A stretch of DNA of 64,000 nt from Jilunia laotingensis (lineage in GTDB: Bacteria > Bacteroidota > Bacteroidia > Bacteroidales > Bacteroidaceae): assembly GCF_014385165.1 (NCBI RefSeq), contig NZ_JACRTF010000001.1, forward strand, positions 3,162,001-3,226,000, written 5' to 3'. This document shows, one piece after another, positions 35,459-44,648 of the stretch. The position numbers and the translations under genes are program-made. Positions within the stretch are counted from its first letter, which is position 1; the number at the start of each line of letters is the position of its first letter. A model generated the notes under the pieces. It was not told the DNA's origin and ran no database searches. It was given only the letters and a program-made list of their open reading frames with translations.

Positions 35459-36568
35459 GTGAACTATTCTTTTTCATTCTTGGATTTATTTCCATATTTA
35501 TTATTAGTTATTATTTGTTTCTACATAGGATTTCATAAATTAAAAAATGTAGATTCTGGTAAATTAATCTGTATTGTAGTAATCGTATTTTCAGCGATAA
35601 GGGTTGGCATAGGATATGACTATTATGGTTATATGAATCTAATTCTGAAAAATGTTCCAGATTATTCAATAGAAAGAATAGAGCCTTTGGCGAAATTATT
35701 AATGGAATTTTCTTATTGGACACATTATCAACTTTTTTTTGTAATAACTTCATTTTTAACTTTATATCCTTTGTATTTAGTTTCAAAAAAATATTCTGAA
35801 AATGTAAATCTTTCTTTGATAGTATATTTGCTTTTTCCTATATTTTTTTTGGAGAGTTTAAGTATTATAAGAAATGCTGTTGCGTATACATTTATCTTTT
35901 GGGCATTTTATTATTTCTTACAGCATAGATATTTGTTGTATACTATTATAAGTGTAATTGCAATAGGATTTCATATATCTGCGTGCATAGGATTATTGTT
36001 GCCATTGGTATATCTTTTTCAGTGTCAAAAAAAATGGAATATGTTGTTTTATATCTTCTCTTTGTTTTCATCATCAATTTTGATGGCTCTTTTGTCTAAT
36101 ATTTCATCAACATTTCCTTTTTTAGAAAGTGTTGAGTATTATGTAAATAATGGATATATTGGTTCGGGGAATACTATGAAAATAGTTATTAATATGATAG
36201 CTATTTTTAATTTGTTTTTTTGGAGAGAATTGGAAAGTAGAAGTGAAAAGTCTAAATTATGGCTGAATATAACTAATTTTGGTGCGATTATTTGGAATTT
36301 GTTCAGCTTTGAAGGTACTTTATGCCTTAGACTATCTTCCTTTTTTCTTTTATTTTTAATTTTATTATTGCCTTCATATTTGTATATTTTTAAACGAAAG
36401 TACAGACAAGTGATTTCTTTTTTATTTTGTACATTTTTTATTTTGCTTTTTAGTTCTTCATTTTATATAAATATATTTGCTCATATGAAAACAGGATGTA
36501 AAATGTCTGCTTTACCTTACCAGACTATTTTTTATTCAGTGGAATATCCACTTTATGTTAATGAATAA
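35459..36568 (+). CDS. EpsG/Wzy-type capsule polymerase
   Basis: 369 residues with about ten membrane helices and few charged loops. It opens SFSFLDLFPYLLLVIICFYIG, and the early motif RVGIGYDYYGYMNLI is characteristic of EpsG proteins (G-x-D-Y..Y). It joins repeat units in the periplasm. Start GTG at 35459-35461, 12 nt after the previous gene. AT-rich. Confidence 0.85.
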   Translation: MNYSFSFLDLFPYLLLVIICFYIGFHKLKNVDSGKLICIVVIVFSAIRVGIGYDYYGYMNLILKNVPDYSIERIEPLAKLLMEFSYWTHYQLFFVITSFLTLYPLYLVSKKYSENVNLSLIVYLLFPIFFLESLSIIRNAVAYTFIFWAFYYFLQHRYLLYTIISVIAIGFHISACIGLLLPLVYLFQCQKKWNMLFYIFSLFSSSILMALLSNISSTFPFLESVEYYVNNGYIGSGNTMKIVINMIAIFNLFFWRELESRSEKSKLWLNITNFGAIIWNLFSFEGTLCLRLSSFFLLFLILLLPSYLYIFKRKYRQVISFLFCTFFILLFSSSFYINIFAHMKTGCKMSALPYQTIFYSVEYPLYVNE

Positions 36569-36601
36569 TTTGTTTTTATCCTAATTGATTGATAAGGAAA
36601 G

Positions 36602-37417
36602 ATGAAACGAGTCTCGATAATTCTACCATCTTACAAGCCTAATTTTTATATATACGATTGTATTAGATCAGTTTGTGAACAAACATTGGATATAAGTTTA
36701 TTTGAATTAATTATTGTATTGAATGGTTGTGATGAACCATATTATTCAAATATTGATAATTATTGCTCTGACATACAAAAGAAGCCTTTTATACAAATAA
36801 TACAGATAGATGAACCGGGAGTTTCTAATGCAAGAAATATTGGAATGAATGTAGCTCGGGGAGAATATATTTGTTTTTTAGATGATGATGACATATTATC
36901 CCCTACCTATATAGAAAAATTGTTATTAGTTTCATCTTCTTCGTGCGTTGGATTGGCCAATGTCAAAAGTTTTGTGAAATATATAGAAGAAAGTAATGAT
37001 GATTTTTTCTTATCTAAATATTATCGAAAACGGAACCTCTTGAAAAAAAAATTATATAATTTTCGCGGTTATTTTTCTGTTCCTGTTGCTAAATTGATAC
37101 ATAAAGATTTAATAGGAAATATACAGTATGATACTCGTTTGTCAAATGGAGAAGATAGTCTTTTTATAACTACTTTATGCCTGCGTATAACTGATTTTAA
37201 TTTCACTGAAGAAGATGCTATTTATTATGTAAGAATAAGAAGAGGATCTGCTTCGAGACAGAAGATAAAGTTGAAGAAATTACTCTATTTATTGGTACAT
37301 GAAGAATGGGAATACATTAAACTATTGTATAGAAATAGAGAGACTTCTAAGTTCTTTTTTTTTCTGTCAAGAATTCCAGGAACTTTAAAGAGTATTTGGA
37401 TTATGTTTCGTAATTAA
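36602..37417 (+). CDS. Glycosyltransferase family 2
   Basis: 271 residues. VSIILPSYKPNFYIYDCIRS opening, DEPGVSNARNIGMNVARGEY, and FLDDDDILSP with the DxD metal motif. Shorter than the GT2 at 34388 and not closely similar to it, so it should add a different sugar. AT-rich, same strand, 33 nt after the polymerase. Confidence 0.9.
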   Translation: MKRVSIILPSYKPNFYIYDCIRSVCEQTLDISLFELIIVLNGCDEPYYSNIDNYCSDIQKKPFIQIIQIDEPGVSNARNIGMNVARGEYICFLDDDDILSPTYIEKLLLVSSSSCVGLANVKSFVKYIEESNDDFFLSKYYRKRNLLKKKLYNFRGYFSVPVAKLIHKDLIGNIQYDTRLSNGEDSLFITTLCLRITDFNFTEEDAIYYVRIRRGSASRQKIKLKKLLYLLVHEEWEYIKLLYRNRETSKFFFFLSRIPGTLKSIWIMFRN

Positions 37418-37427
37418 GCTTTTATTC

Positions 37428-38660
37428 ATGAAAACGATACTTATTATATCAGCCGTTTTTCCTCCTGAACCAGTTGTCTCATCCCAACTATCTTTTGATA
37501 TAGCAACTGAATTATCAAAAGATTGGAAAGTTGTTGTACTTCATCCTGAAGCGACACGTCCTGAGGGATTTGATTTTAGAAATGTCTGTGAACTGAATAA
37601 TAATTTTGAAAATATTACACTTCCTTCCTATGTATGCCCCCAATCTACGATTATAGGACGATCTCGTGAAAGTTATGCATTTGGAGTTGAGTGTCGGAAA
37701 TATATAAAAAAAAAGCGTACTGAACTTGCTTGTATTTATATGAATTCATGGCCGTTGTTTTCTCAATTATTGATTGTAAAAACTGCAAAGAAATATGCTA
37801 TTCCTTGTTTTGTACACGTACAAGACATCTATCCAGAATCTTTTACCAATAAGTTAAAAAGAGGTGCTTTAAAACATTTACTATATAAAGTATTGTTGCC
37901 CATTGATAGATATATTCTAAGCCATGCTACTCATGTATTAGCAATATCAGCTAATATGAAATTGTATCTTGCAGAGACTCGAGGAATCGATGCTGATAAG
38001 ATAATGACTGTTGAAAATTGGCAAGATGAAAGGAAGTTTATTGCATATCGCAAGGCTATAGGGTATAGAGAACGGGCAGAGGATAGATTGACTTTTATGT
38101 ATTTGGGGAATAATGGTCCAGTAGCTGGAGTTGAATTACTTATCACTTGTTTTGCGAAAGCTTATTTGCCCAATTCCAGATTAGTTATAGCAGGAAACGG
38201 ATCAAGGAAAGAGATTTGTAAAGAGTTGGCACAAAATTATCCTGAAGCATGTATTGAATTTTGGGATGTTCCAGATGGAAAAGTTCCTGAAATACAACAT
38301 CAGGCGGATGTAATGTTATTACCTGTAAAGAAAGGAGCGGCAATGAGTTCTATTCCATCTAAATTGCCGGCATATATGTTTTCTCAAAAAACAATTATTG
38401 GATCATTGGATTTGGAAAGTGATACTGCGAAAGCTATTATAAAAGCAAACTGTGGCTTAGTGGTAGAACCGGAGAATGAGCAAATGTTGATCAATGCTTT
38501 TCAAGAAGTCGCTGGATGGAATGTGCAAATGTTGAAACAAAAGGGAGAGAATGGTTTTGAGTATGCAATAAGTCGTTTTTCCCGCAAACATAATCTTTCA
38601 TTAATCACGAACTTAATACGAAACTATGTCTCAAAGAATATGTCCTATAAGCAAGAATGA
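37428..38660 (+). CDS. Glycosyltransferase family 4
   Basis: 410 residues, GT-B fold. Opening TILIISAVFPPEPVVSSQLS, and a C-terminal domain with FMYLGNNGPVAGVELLI, VIAGNGSRKEI and PSKLPAYMFSQKTIIGS (nucleotide-sugar site). The WbuB-like type works on undecaprenyl-linked acceptors. Its last 35 nt overlap the next gene, so the two are translationally linked. Confidence 0.88.
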   Translation: MKTILIISAVFPPEPVVSSQLSFDIATELSKDWKVVVLHPEATRPEGFDFRNVCELNNNFENITLPSYVCPQSTIIGRSRESYAFGVECRKYIKKKRTELACIYMNSWPLFSQLLIVKTAKKYAIPCFVHVQDIYPESFTNKLKRGALKHLLYKVLLPIDRYILSHATHVLAISANMKLYLAETRGIDADKIMTVENWQDERKFIAYRKAIGYRERAEDRLTFMYLGNNGPVAGVELLITCFAKAYLPNSRLVIAGNGSRKEICKELAQNYPEACIEFWDVPDGKVPEIQHQADVMLLPVKKGAAMSSIPSKLPAYMFSQKTIIGSLDLESDTAKAIIKANCGLVVEPENEQMLINAFQEVAGWNVQMLKQKGENGFEYAISRFSRKHNLSLITNLIRNYVSKNMSYKQE

Positions 38661-39231
38661 AATAAATGCTTTGGTTATAATTCATACAAGTGCTTTTGCT
38701 GATTTTTTTCTAACAAAGTTGGGAAAACGCTTCCTAAGAGTTTATTACTCTTCTGTATTATCACATCCGGAGGGTATTTTATTGGGATGCTATGACGAAA
38801 ATCGTTTAATTGGTTTTTGTGCAGCAACAATTAACTCTAATGGATTTAATAAACGTCTCATCATATCTCACTTTTTTGATTTTGCAATTGAAGCTTTTAT
38901 TCTATTGTTTACTAATATAAAAGCTTTGAAAAGACTGTATCTGAATTTGTCGAAAAGCGATAGTATGAATACGGATGAAGGTAAATATGCAGAACTACTT
39001 TCTATCGGAGTAGATAAGGCATGTCAGGGGAGAGGGGTAGGTAAACTACTATTAATAGAACTGGAGGAGGAAGTAAAACGTAGAGGGGCGAAAAAACTTT
39101 CCTTAACAACAGATTTTCATCACAATGAACAAGCGCTTGTTTTTTATCGCTCTATGGGCTATCGGGTATTTTATGATTTTACTTCTTATCCGGATAGAGA
39201 AATGTTTCGCTTAATAAAGTCCCTAAATTAA
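38626..39231 (+). CDS. GNAT family N-acetyltransferase
   Basis: 201 residues with the GNAT core ELLSIGVDKACQGRGVGKLL (acetyl-CoA Q/RxxGxG/A loop) at about 125-144 and NEQALVFYRSMGYRV near the end. Placed before an aminotransferase and an initiating sugar transferase, it most likely acetylates an amino sugar nucleotide, as PglD does with a different fold. The frame starts inside the GT4 gene end. Confidence 0.83.
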   Translation: MSQRICPISKNEINALVIIHTSAFADFFLTKLGKRFLRVYYSSVLSHPEGILLGCYDENRLIGFCAATINSNGFNKRLIISHFFDFAIEAFILLFTNIKALKRLYLNLSKSDSMNTDEGKYAELLSIGVDKACQGRGVGKLLLIELEEEVKRRGAKKLSLTTDFHHNEQALVFYRSMGYRVFYDFTSYPDREMFRLIKSLN

Positions 39232-39263
39232 ATAAATTCATTTTGTAATAATATAATTCACTC

Positions 39264-40484
39264 ATGAAAATTCCTTTTTCACCGCCTTACATTGATGAAA
39301 CAGTCATCAATGAAGTGGTTGATTCTTTACGTTCAGGCTGGATTACTTCCGGTCCAAAAGTGAAAGCATTGGAGCTAGAAATAAAGACCTTTTCCGGTGC
39401 AAACGAAGTGCTTTGCGTTAATTCTTGGACATCAGGAGCCATTATGATGCTTCGTTGGCTGGGGGTGACTACAGAGGACGAAGTGATTGTTCCGGCCTAT
39501 ACGTATAGCGCTACGGCATTGGCAGTGCTTCATGCAGGTGCAAAGCCTGTAATGGTGGATTCCGGAGCGGATTTTAATATTTCGGTAGAAGCAATCCGAA
39601 AAGCGATTACCCCAAGAACAAAAGCGATTATCCCGGTAGATATTGCCGGTTTCCCTTGTGATTATGATCGTATCATGGCATTAGTGACAGAACCGGAAAT
39701 ACAAAGATCATTTCAGGCTACTTCTACTATACAGGAAAAGTTAGGGCGTATCTTAGTAATGAATGATGCTGCACATTCCTTAGGGGCTTATTATAGCAAG
39801 AACCAAAGAACGGGTTGTGAAACAGATGTGGCAATTTTTTCACTTCATGCAGTAAAGAATGTGACCACTGCAGAGGGTGGAGCTATTTGCCTGAATTTGC
39901 CTGAACCATTTGATAATGAAGAACTATACAATGAATTGCGGATGACAAGTTTAAATTGTCAGACAAAAGACGCTTTCTCGAAATCGAAAGCAGGAGGGTG
40001 GCGTTATGACATTACTGGTTTCGGTATGAAGATTAACATGGCGGATGTAAATGCTGCTATTGGATTGGCACAAATCAGGGAATATCCGAAATTACTGCAA
40101 GAACGCAAGCGAGTATTTAATACTTATTCGGAAGCTTTTTCACAATGTGAATGGGCTGTTACCCCACCATCGGTACAGGGAGAACGAGAAACTTCTTATC
40201 ATATCTATGCGCTTCGTATCAAAGGATTCACCGAAGAGCAGCGTGACAGAATGATTGACGAAATTGCTAAGAGTGAGGTGGCAGTAAACGTTCACTTTAT
40301 ACCGATGCCTATGCTTTCTTTCTTTAAGTCAATGGGATATGATATTCAAAATTATCCACAGGCTTATGAGAATTTTAAATGCGAAATATCTCTGCCGATC
40401 TATCCTCAGTTGGATAGAGAAAAGCTAAATTTTATCATTGAAACGGTAAAAGCAGCCTATATAGTTGCTTCTGGCTATAATTAG
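39264..40484 (+). CDS. DegT family sugar-nucleotide aminotransferase (WcfR/PglE-like)
   Basis: 406-residue PLP enzyme. Landmarks: PFSPPYIDETVINEVVDSLR, SGWITSGPKVKALE, VPAYTYSATALAVLHAGAKP, NDAAHSLGA, and the PLP lysine in LHAVKNVTTAEGGAI. It should aminate C4 of a UDP-4-keto-6-deoxy-HexNAc. Next to the sugar transferase this is the wcfR-wcfS order known from the end of the B. fragilis PSA locus. Confidence 0.88.
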   Translation: MKIPFSPPYIDETVINEVVDSLRSGWITSGPKVKALELEIKTFSGANEVLCVNSWTSGAIMMLRWLGVTTEDEVIVPAYTYSATALAVLHAGAKPVMVDSGADFNISVEAIRKAITPRTKAIIPVDIAGFPCDYDRIMALVTEPEIQRSFQATSTIQEKLGRILVMNDAAHSLGAYYSKNQRTGCETDVAIFSLHAVKNVTTAEGGAICLNLPEPFDNEELYNELRMTSLNCQTKDAFSKSKAGGWRYDITGFGMKINMADVNAAIGLAQIREYPKLLQERKRVFNTYSEAFSQCEWAVTPPSVQGERETSYHIYALRIKGFTEEQRDRMIDEIAKSEVAVNVHFIPMPMLSFFKSMGYDIQNYPQAYENFKCEISLPIYPQLDREKLNFIIETVKAAYIVASGYN

Positions 40485-40553
40485 CAGCTTGCACAACAAG
40501 GTATTGGTATTCTACAGTAACGATATTCTTTCAGTCACTAATCCTTTCTTAAA

Positions 40554-41141
40554 TTGATTCGCTTTTTTGATATTTTATTTTCCTTTCTGGGGATTGTTTT
40601 GCTCTCTCCCGTTTTTCTTTGTTTATATGTTGGTATTTGCCTGGAAAGTAGGGGCGGAGGTTTCTATAGCCAGCTACGTGTAGGACGTAATGGTAAGGAC
40701 TTTTATGTATATAAGTTTCGTTCCATGCGTATGGGGGCAGACAAGCAGGGGTTGATAACTGTGGGAGGGCGTGATTCGCGGATTACTCGTGTTGGCTATT
40801 TTATCCGTAAATATAAATTGGATGAATTACCGCAGTTATTCAATGTACTGAAAGGAGATATGAGTTTAGTAGGACCTCGTCCTGAAGTTCGGAAGTATGT
40901 AGAACTATATACTGAAGCGCAGAAAAAAGTATTGTCCGTTCGTCCTGGAATTACTGATTATGCATCTATAGAATATGTGGATGAGAATGCGATATTAGGA
41001 CGGGCAAAGGATGCAGACAAAGTATATGTGGAGCAAATTCTGCCAGATAAGATACGCTATAATATGAAGTATATAGAGCATCGGTCGGTGAAGGAGTATT
41101 TTAAGATCATATATTTAACTATATGGAGTATTGTACGTTGA
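40554..41141 (+). CDS. Initiating sugar-1-phosphate transferase (WcfS/PglC type)
   Basis: 195-residue monotopic phosphoglycosyl transferase. One N-terminal hydrophobic helix (about 5-25), then LRVGRNGKDFYVYKFRSMRM, KYKLDELPQLFNVLKGDMSL and VGPRPEVRKYV, the PF02397 signature with the catalytic Asp-Glu pair in LDELPQ. It moves the first sugar phosphate to undecaprenyl phosphate to start the capsule unit. Start TTG at 40554-40556. Last gene of the capsule operon. Confidence 0.92.
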   Translation: MIRFFDILFSFLGIVLLSPVFLCLYVGICLESRGGGFYSQLRVGRNGKDFYVYKFRSMRMGADKQGLITVGGRDSRITRVGYFIRKYKLDELPQLFNVLKGDMSLVGPRPEVRKYVELYTEAQKKVLSVRPGITDYASIEYVDENAILGRAKDADKVYVEQILPDKIRYNMKYIEHRSVKEYFKIIYLTIWSIVR

Positions 41142-41220
41142 TGAAACGTTTGATATGCATTATGAAGTTTATACTTATCCCATACTATATCTGGAAAAAG
41201 TAATGAATTTAGTTCAAATA

Positions 41221-41270
41221 AAAAAAGCCGTTACCTAAAGTATTTAGTTGCTTGGTAATGGCTTTTTTTT
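41221..41270 (+). terminator. Terminator of the capsule operon
   Basis: AAAGCCGTTACC (about 41224-41235) pairs with GGTAATGGCTTT (about 41255-41264), followed by a long T-run. The rest of 41142-41487 has no gene; a CACCTTTG box with an upstream TTTG around 41394-41428 may be the promoter of the next gene. Confidence 0.75.
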
Positions 41271-41487
41271 AAAAGAGAGTTTTTAAAGTGTACTTGATAT
41301 TTGCATAGGTGAATTGTTTATGTTTGTAATCTTTTTGATTAATAACACCTTACAACTTTTCTGGTAAAAACTGTCTTCTGAGTCCCGTTTTCTTTTGCCA
41401 TCTACGGGCAAATCTCCACCTTTGCAGTGTTGATCAACGAAACGTGAACGAAAAAAACGATTAGTAACATTAAAAGAGGAGGTTATT

Positions 41488-41955
41488 ATGCCTTTATTTT
41501 ACAGAGCGGTGCAAGCACCGATTGCAAACAAAGCGGGAGAGAAATTATATCACCTGAATCTGGTGAAAGTGGGAACAACAGTTACTACCAGGCAACTGGC
41601 GGAATCGATAGCGGAAAAATCATCACTGACCCCGGGTGATGTACAAAACGTGGTATGCAACTTGATGACAGTAATGCGTGAACAATTATTGAACAGTCGC
41701 ACAGTACGCCTGGATGGTTTGGGGACATTCACGATGAAAGCCCGTACGAGGGGGATGGGGGCTGAAAGCGCCGATAAGGTGAATCCGAATCAGATTACTG
41801 CCTTGAAATGTCAATTTACTCCTGAATATACCCGTCCCGCTGCCATTGGCACGACTCGTGCATTGATACAGGGGGTGCAGTTTGCTCATGCTGATTTGCT
41901 GAAAATGAAAGGAGGGGCTGAAGAGGGAGATCATGGTGAAGACCCGACAGTTTAA
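41488..41955 (+). CDS. HU-like (HIG-type) DNA-binding protein
   Basis: 155 residues. An HU-fold with an extra N-terminal strand region (PLFYRAVQAPIANKAGEKLY), then TTVTTRQLAESIAEKSSLTP, NVVCNLMTVMREQLLNSRTV and RLDGLGTFTMKARTRG, the GLGxF variant of the HU arm. The tail (about 130-155) is acidic and glycine-rich. This HU-HIG group is frequent in Bacteroides and often comes right before smalltalk, as here. DNA target unknown. Confidence 0.85.
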   Translation: MPLFYRAVQAPIANKAGEKLYHLNLVKVGTTVTTRQLAESIAEKSSLTPGDVQNVVCNLMTVMREQLLNSRTVRLDGLGTFTMKARTRGMGAESADKVNPNQITALKCQFTPEYTRPAAIGTTRALIQGVQFAHADLLKMKGGAEEGDHGEDPTV

Positions 41956-41980
41956 AAAAGTGAATAATTAAAAATAGAAA

Positions 41981-42082
41981 ATGAAGATGAAAAAAACGCT
42001 TTGGAATACGATTTTGAAAGTTGTGATAGCTATTGCAAGCGCTCTTGCCGGAGTATTCGGAGGACAAGCGATAATGGCTTAG
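41981..42082 (+). CDS. Smalltalk family micro-protein
   Basis: 33 residues: MKMKKTLWNTILKVVIAIAS and a small Ala/Gly-rich end with AGVFGGQAIMA. One short membrane-type helix after a basic start. As I remember, it matches the 'smalltalk' family found after HU-like genes in Bacteroides. Function unknown. 25 nt after the HU-like gene, so probably cotranscribed; the amidase gene that often follows is absent. Confidence 0.85.
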   Translation: MKMKKTLWNTILKVVIAIASALAGVFGGQAIMA

Positions 42083-42210
42083 CCAATATGTAGCAAAGAT
42101 TAAGGGTGAACAAAAAATCTCCCGGGAGTTTCAAAGAATGGTATAACCATCCGCGATAGCGTATTGTAGCTTGCCTGTAGAATTATTAACCTTGCCATAA
42201 AAATAAAATT

Positions 42211-42765
42211 ATGGATAAAGTTGAACTCTACAGGCAGTTTTTTTCTGCTTTTAAAGAACTATGTGCTTCAGGAAAGCAGCCAGGTTCATTTAGTGAATAT
42301 TGTCTAGAACATGGGGTGTCTCAATGGCAAATGGCAATAGTTCTCAAGGATGAATACCAACCGGTACAAACTATTACAGGATATAGAAGAATAACCGGAA
42401 AAGGCCTCCTTTACTCTAAAATTTACGAGGATTTTAAAGAACTGTGTGCTGAAGGAAAGCAACCGGGAACATTCCAAAGTTTTTGTGACAAACAAGGAGT
42501 AACCCGTAAGCAAACATACGCCTATCTCAAATCCCATAAACTAAAGGTTGTCGGTTTGCCCGGATACTCGAGACCGACAGGGTATAAACGTCAACAATAC
42601 CAGGAAGTACCTTTTGAAGACATTATCTTTGAAGAAGCAGGTTTTCTTCCCTCCACCCTTGACCGTGTTATAACAGTGAAAGTGGATGGCCACGTAACTG
42701 TCAGCTTTCCCTCTGACACAGATATTTGTAATAGGTTTTTCTTGACCCATCAAGGAAGTACTTGA
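42211..42765 (+). CDS. Tandem-repeat protein with IS66-Orf1-like helical units
   Basis: 184 residues, family not certain. Two similar units: about 5-38 (LYRQFFSAFKELCASGKQPG, SFSEYCLEHGVS) and about 69-105 (IYEDFKELCAEGKQPGTFQS, FCDKQGVT), each like the helix-turn-helix start of the IS66 TnpA protein. The C-terminal DRVITVKVDGHVTVSFP also recalls that family's tail. It may be a domesticated transposon accessory protein or a DNA-binding protein. No other IS66 gene is nearby. Start ATG 42211. Confidence 0.55.
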   Translation: MDKVELYRQFFSAFKELCASGKQPGSFSEYCLEHGVSQWQMAIVLKDEYQPVQTITGYRRITGKGLLYSKIYEDFKELCAEGKQPGTFQSFCDKQGVTRKQTYAYLKSHKLKVVGLPGYSRPTGYKRQQYQEVPFEDIIFEEAGFLPSTLDRVITVKVDGHVTVSFPSDTDICNRFFLTHQGST

Positions 42766-42847
42766 ATATAGAATTCCCTTTATATTTTTCAGCTTCCTCC
42801 TTGACTGATATATATTTTTGTTTTCTTTTATCAGTCTCTGCTTTAGG

Positions 42848-42976
42848 CTACAACACAATTTTCGGCTTATCATCGTATATTAACGATGGCACTTCTAAGT
42901 CATCCAAACTATATTTGAATGATTTATAACACTTTCCGTTCGTCGATTTATCTAAAAAATTTAAAATTCGCTCCAT
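42848..42976 (-). CDS. Small hypothetical protein after the AbiE toxin gene
   Basis: 42 residues opening MERILNFLDKSTNGKCYKSF and ending DDKPKIVL, with protein-like composition. ATG at 42974-42976 is 10 nt after the toxin stop, so it would be the third gene of the AbiE unit. Not recognised; it may be chance. Confidence 0.4.
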   Translation of the reverse strand: MERILNFLDKSTNGKCYKSFKYSLDDLEVPSLIYDDKPKIVL

Positions 42977-42986
42977 AAATCTCAGG

Positions 42987-43793
42987 TTATTCTATATCAT
43001 TCTCCGTAGCTAACTTATCAATAATGAACTCCTTCACAATCTTATATGCCTGCTGCACATCATAAATTTCATCCGGACGCAAAAGAGTTTTGGTGTCTCC
43101 TAAAAATTCTTCATTTTTCATTTTGTCTTCCATGTTTGAAATATATAATTTATAAGAAGGCTTCTTTTCTTCCTTTTCCATGTATCCTTTGAAACAGCAT
43201 ATTACATTATCAGGGTTAAGTTCCGGATTTTGCAGAGCTTTATATAAATCGTATAAGTCTCTGCCTTTGCGCCTTTCATACAAAGCCCTAACTTTGGTTC
43301 CGACAAGTTCGTCCAGCTTATAGGTCTTAATTCTGCAACTTCCCGAGAACCATAAGTTGTTCATTTCGAAATCTACTTCTTCCAACCCCAACATATTAAA
43401 ATGCTCACGACAATTTATTTCTACCTTGAGTTTAATCGGAAGAACAGGAGGAATAGAAGATTCTGTCCGAAAAATCAGTGTATTGTTATTCTTTTTTTGC
43501 TTCACTTTTGGTTCCCCTAAAAAGGATAACACATCCCGTAGCCTGTCTATTGTCGGTTTTATAGGTTCGGCTTTAATCTGGACAAGGTCGATATCTTCGC
43601 TGTATCTGGGTTGAGGGGAAAGGTACAACTTATGGAGCGCTGTTCCACCACGAAAAGCGAGACGTCCAGCCAGATAATCATCGCTGAAAATTGCGACTAA
43701 AGCCCTGCATATAATTAAATCTTGCTCTACTTGCTTGGCGTCAGTCCAAGGTACAATATTTCTCCATTGCGTGATTGCTATTTCCGGTATCAT
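42987..43793 (-). CDS. abiEii: AbiEii/AbiGii family nucleotidyltransferase toxin
   Basis: 268-residue type IV toxin of the DNA polymerase-beta-like nucleotidyltransferase superfamily (PF08843). Motifs: LAFRGGTALHKLYLSPQPRY then SEDIDLV (GG..., DxD metal site) and later KLDELVGTKVRALYERRKGR and DLYDL. The toxin is thought to modify tRNA and stop growth in phage defence. Overlaps the antitoxin gene by 4 nt (ATGA). Confidence 0.92.
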   Translation of the reverse strand: MIPEIAITQWRNIVPWTDAKQVEQDLIICRALVAIFSDDYLAGRLAFRGGTALHKLYLSPQPRYSEDIDLVQIKAEPIKPTIDRLRDVLSFLGEPKVKQKKNNNTLIFRTESSIPPVLPIKLKVEINCREHFNMLGLEEVDFEMNNLWFSGSCRIKTYKLDELVGTKVRALYERRKGRDLYDLYKALQNPELNPDNVICCFKGYMEKEEKKPSYKLYISNMEDKMKNEEFLGDTKTLLRPDEIYDVQQAYKIVKEFIIDKLATENDIE

Positions 43794-44602
43794 TCGTCAA
43801 TTTCTATTTCTTCGTTAATTACTAATCTCCATCGTTTATTATAGGGAGCTTGCTCTGTATCATTTTCAGGTTTAAGCAAAGATTTTCTAAAGGATACACC
43901 AGCTTGTATGGCTTTATCACACAGTACTTGCGCAATTTCCTTATATTCAAGCACTTCATCTAAAATATATCCTAAACGCTGTACTGTAGTGGAAGGGAAA
44001 TAAGTAAAAAAATCATTATCTACCCTGTTAAAATCCAATTCTTCGGCTAGCTCATTTAAAACCGTACCAGCCCTACTTAACCCACCAATTTCATATTGGT
44101 AAAAAATTAAATCCATAGCCGTCAATTCCGGGCCGGATATTTTTATATAACCTGTTTTAGTTGTTTTTTGCTGTATGTAATCCGACGGAATCGACTTTTT
44201 ACCGACAAAGTTTATTTTTACTTCATTCTTATGTTTATCCCTGTAATTTCCTTTATCGGTGATTATCGTCAATTCTTGGGGTTGTTGGTGAGAAGCTCCA
44301 TAAAAGGCAGCTGCATTTAATAACCCGATATAATATTCTCTATTAAGATAGGTCATTAATTGGTCTATATAGACAGTAGGGGGAACAGAACCTTTTAATT
44401 CATACTCTACAGGGACAATCACATAAAAACCTTTCCACACAGATTGTATTTTTCCGGCTTCCACCAATCTCCAAAGAGAAACCCGCTTATTATTGGCTGT
44501 CGTTCGAGGAAATTGAGTATTGACTTCATCCAAAGAAAAGGTTATTTTTCCTTTCTTGGGTAAATCTAAAATCCAGTTTCTTATTTTTTGCTCTCTTTCC
44601 AT
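43790..44602 (-). CDS. abiEi: AbiEi family antitoxin/autorepressor
   Basis: 270 residues from ATG at 44600-44602; the longer frame from 44650 starts inside the operator region and upstream of the likely transcript start. The N-terminal winged helix (QKIRNWILDLPKKGKITFSL, then TTANNKRVSLWRLVEAGKIQ) represses its own operon. The C-terminal domain (about 70-270, YYIGLLNAAAFYGASHQQPQ) neutralises the toxin. Type IV systems show no direct toxin-antitoxin contact. Confidence 0.9.
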   Translation of the reverse strand: MEREQKIRNWILDLPKKGKITFSLDEVNTQFPRTTANNKRVSLWRLVEAGKIQSVWKGFYVIVPVEYELKGSVPPTVYIDQLMTYLNREYYIGLLNAAAFYGASHQQPQELTIITDKGNYRDKHKNEVKINFVGKKSIPSDYIQQKTTKTGYIKISGPELTAMDLIFYQYEIGGLSRAGTVLNELAEELDFNRVDNDFFTYFPSTTVQRLGYILDEVLEYKEIAQVLCDKAIQAGVSFRKSLLKPENDTEQAPYNKRWRLVINEEIEIDE

Positions 44603-44626
44603 TCCATGAAAATTACATTTCGGTTG

Positions 44627-44634
44627 CGAAGATA
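44627..44634 (-). promoter_or_regulatory. Possible -7 box of the AbiE operon
   Basis: Forward CGAAGATA differs by one base from CAAAnnTA (minus TAnnTTTG). It fits the start at 44602 and lies next to the operator-like repeats. Confidence 0.35.
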
Positions 44635-44648
44635 TACATTTTTTGTGC

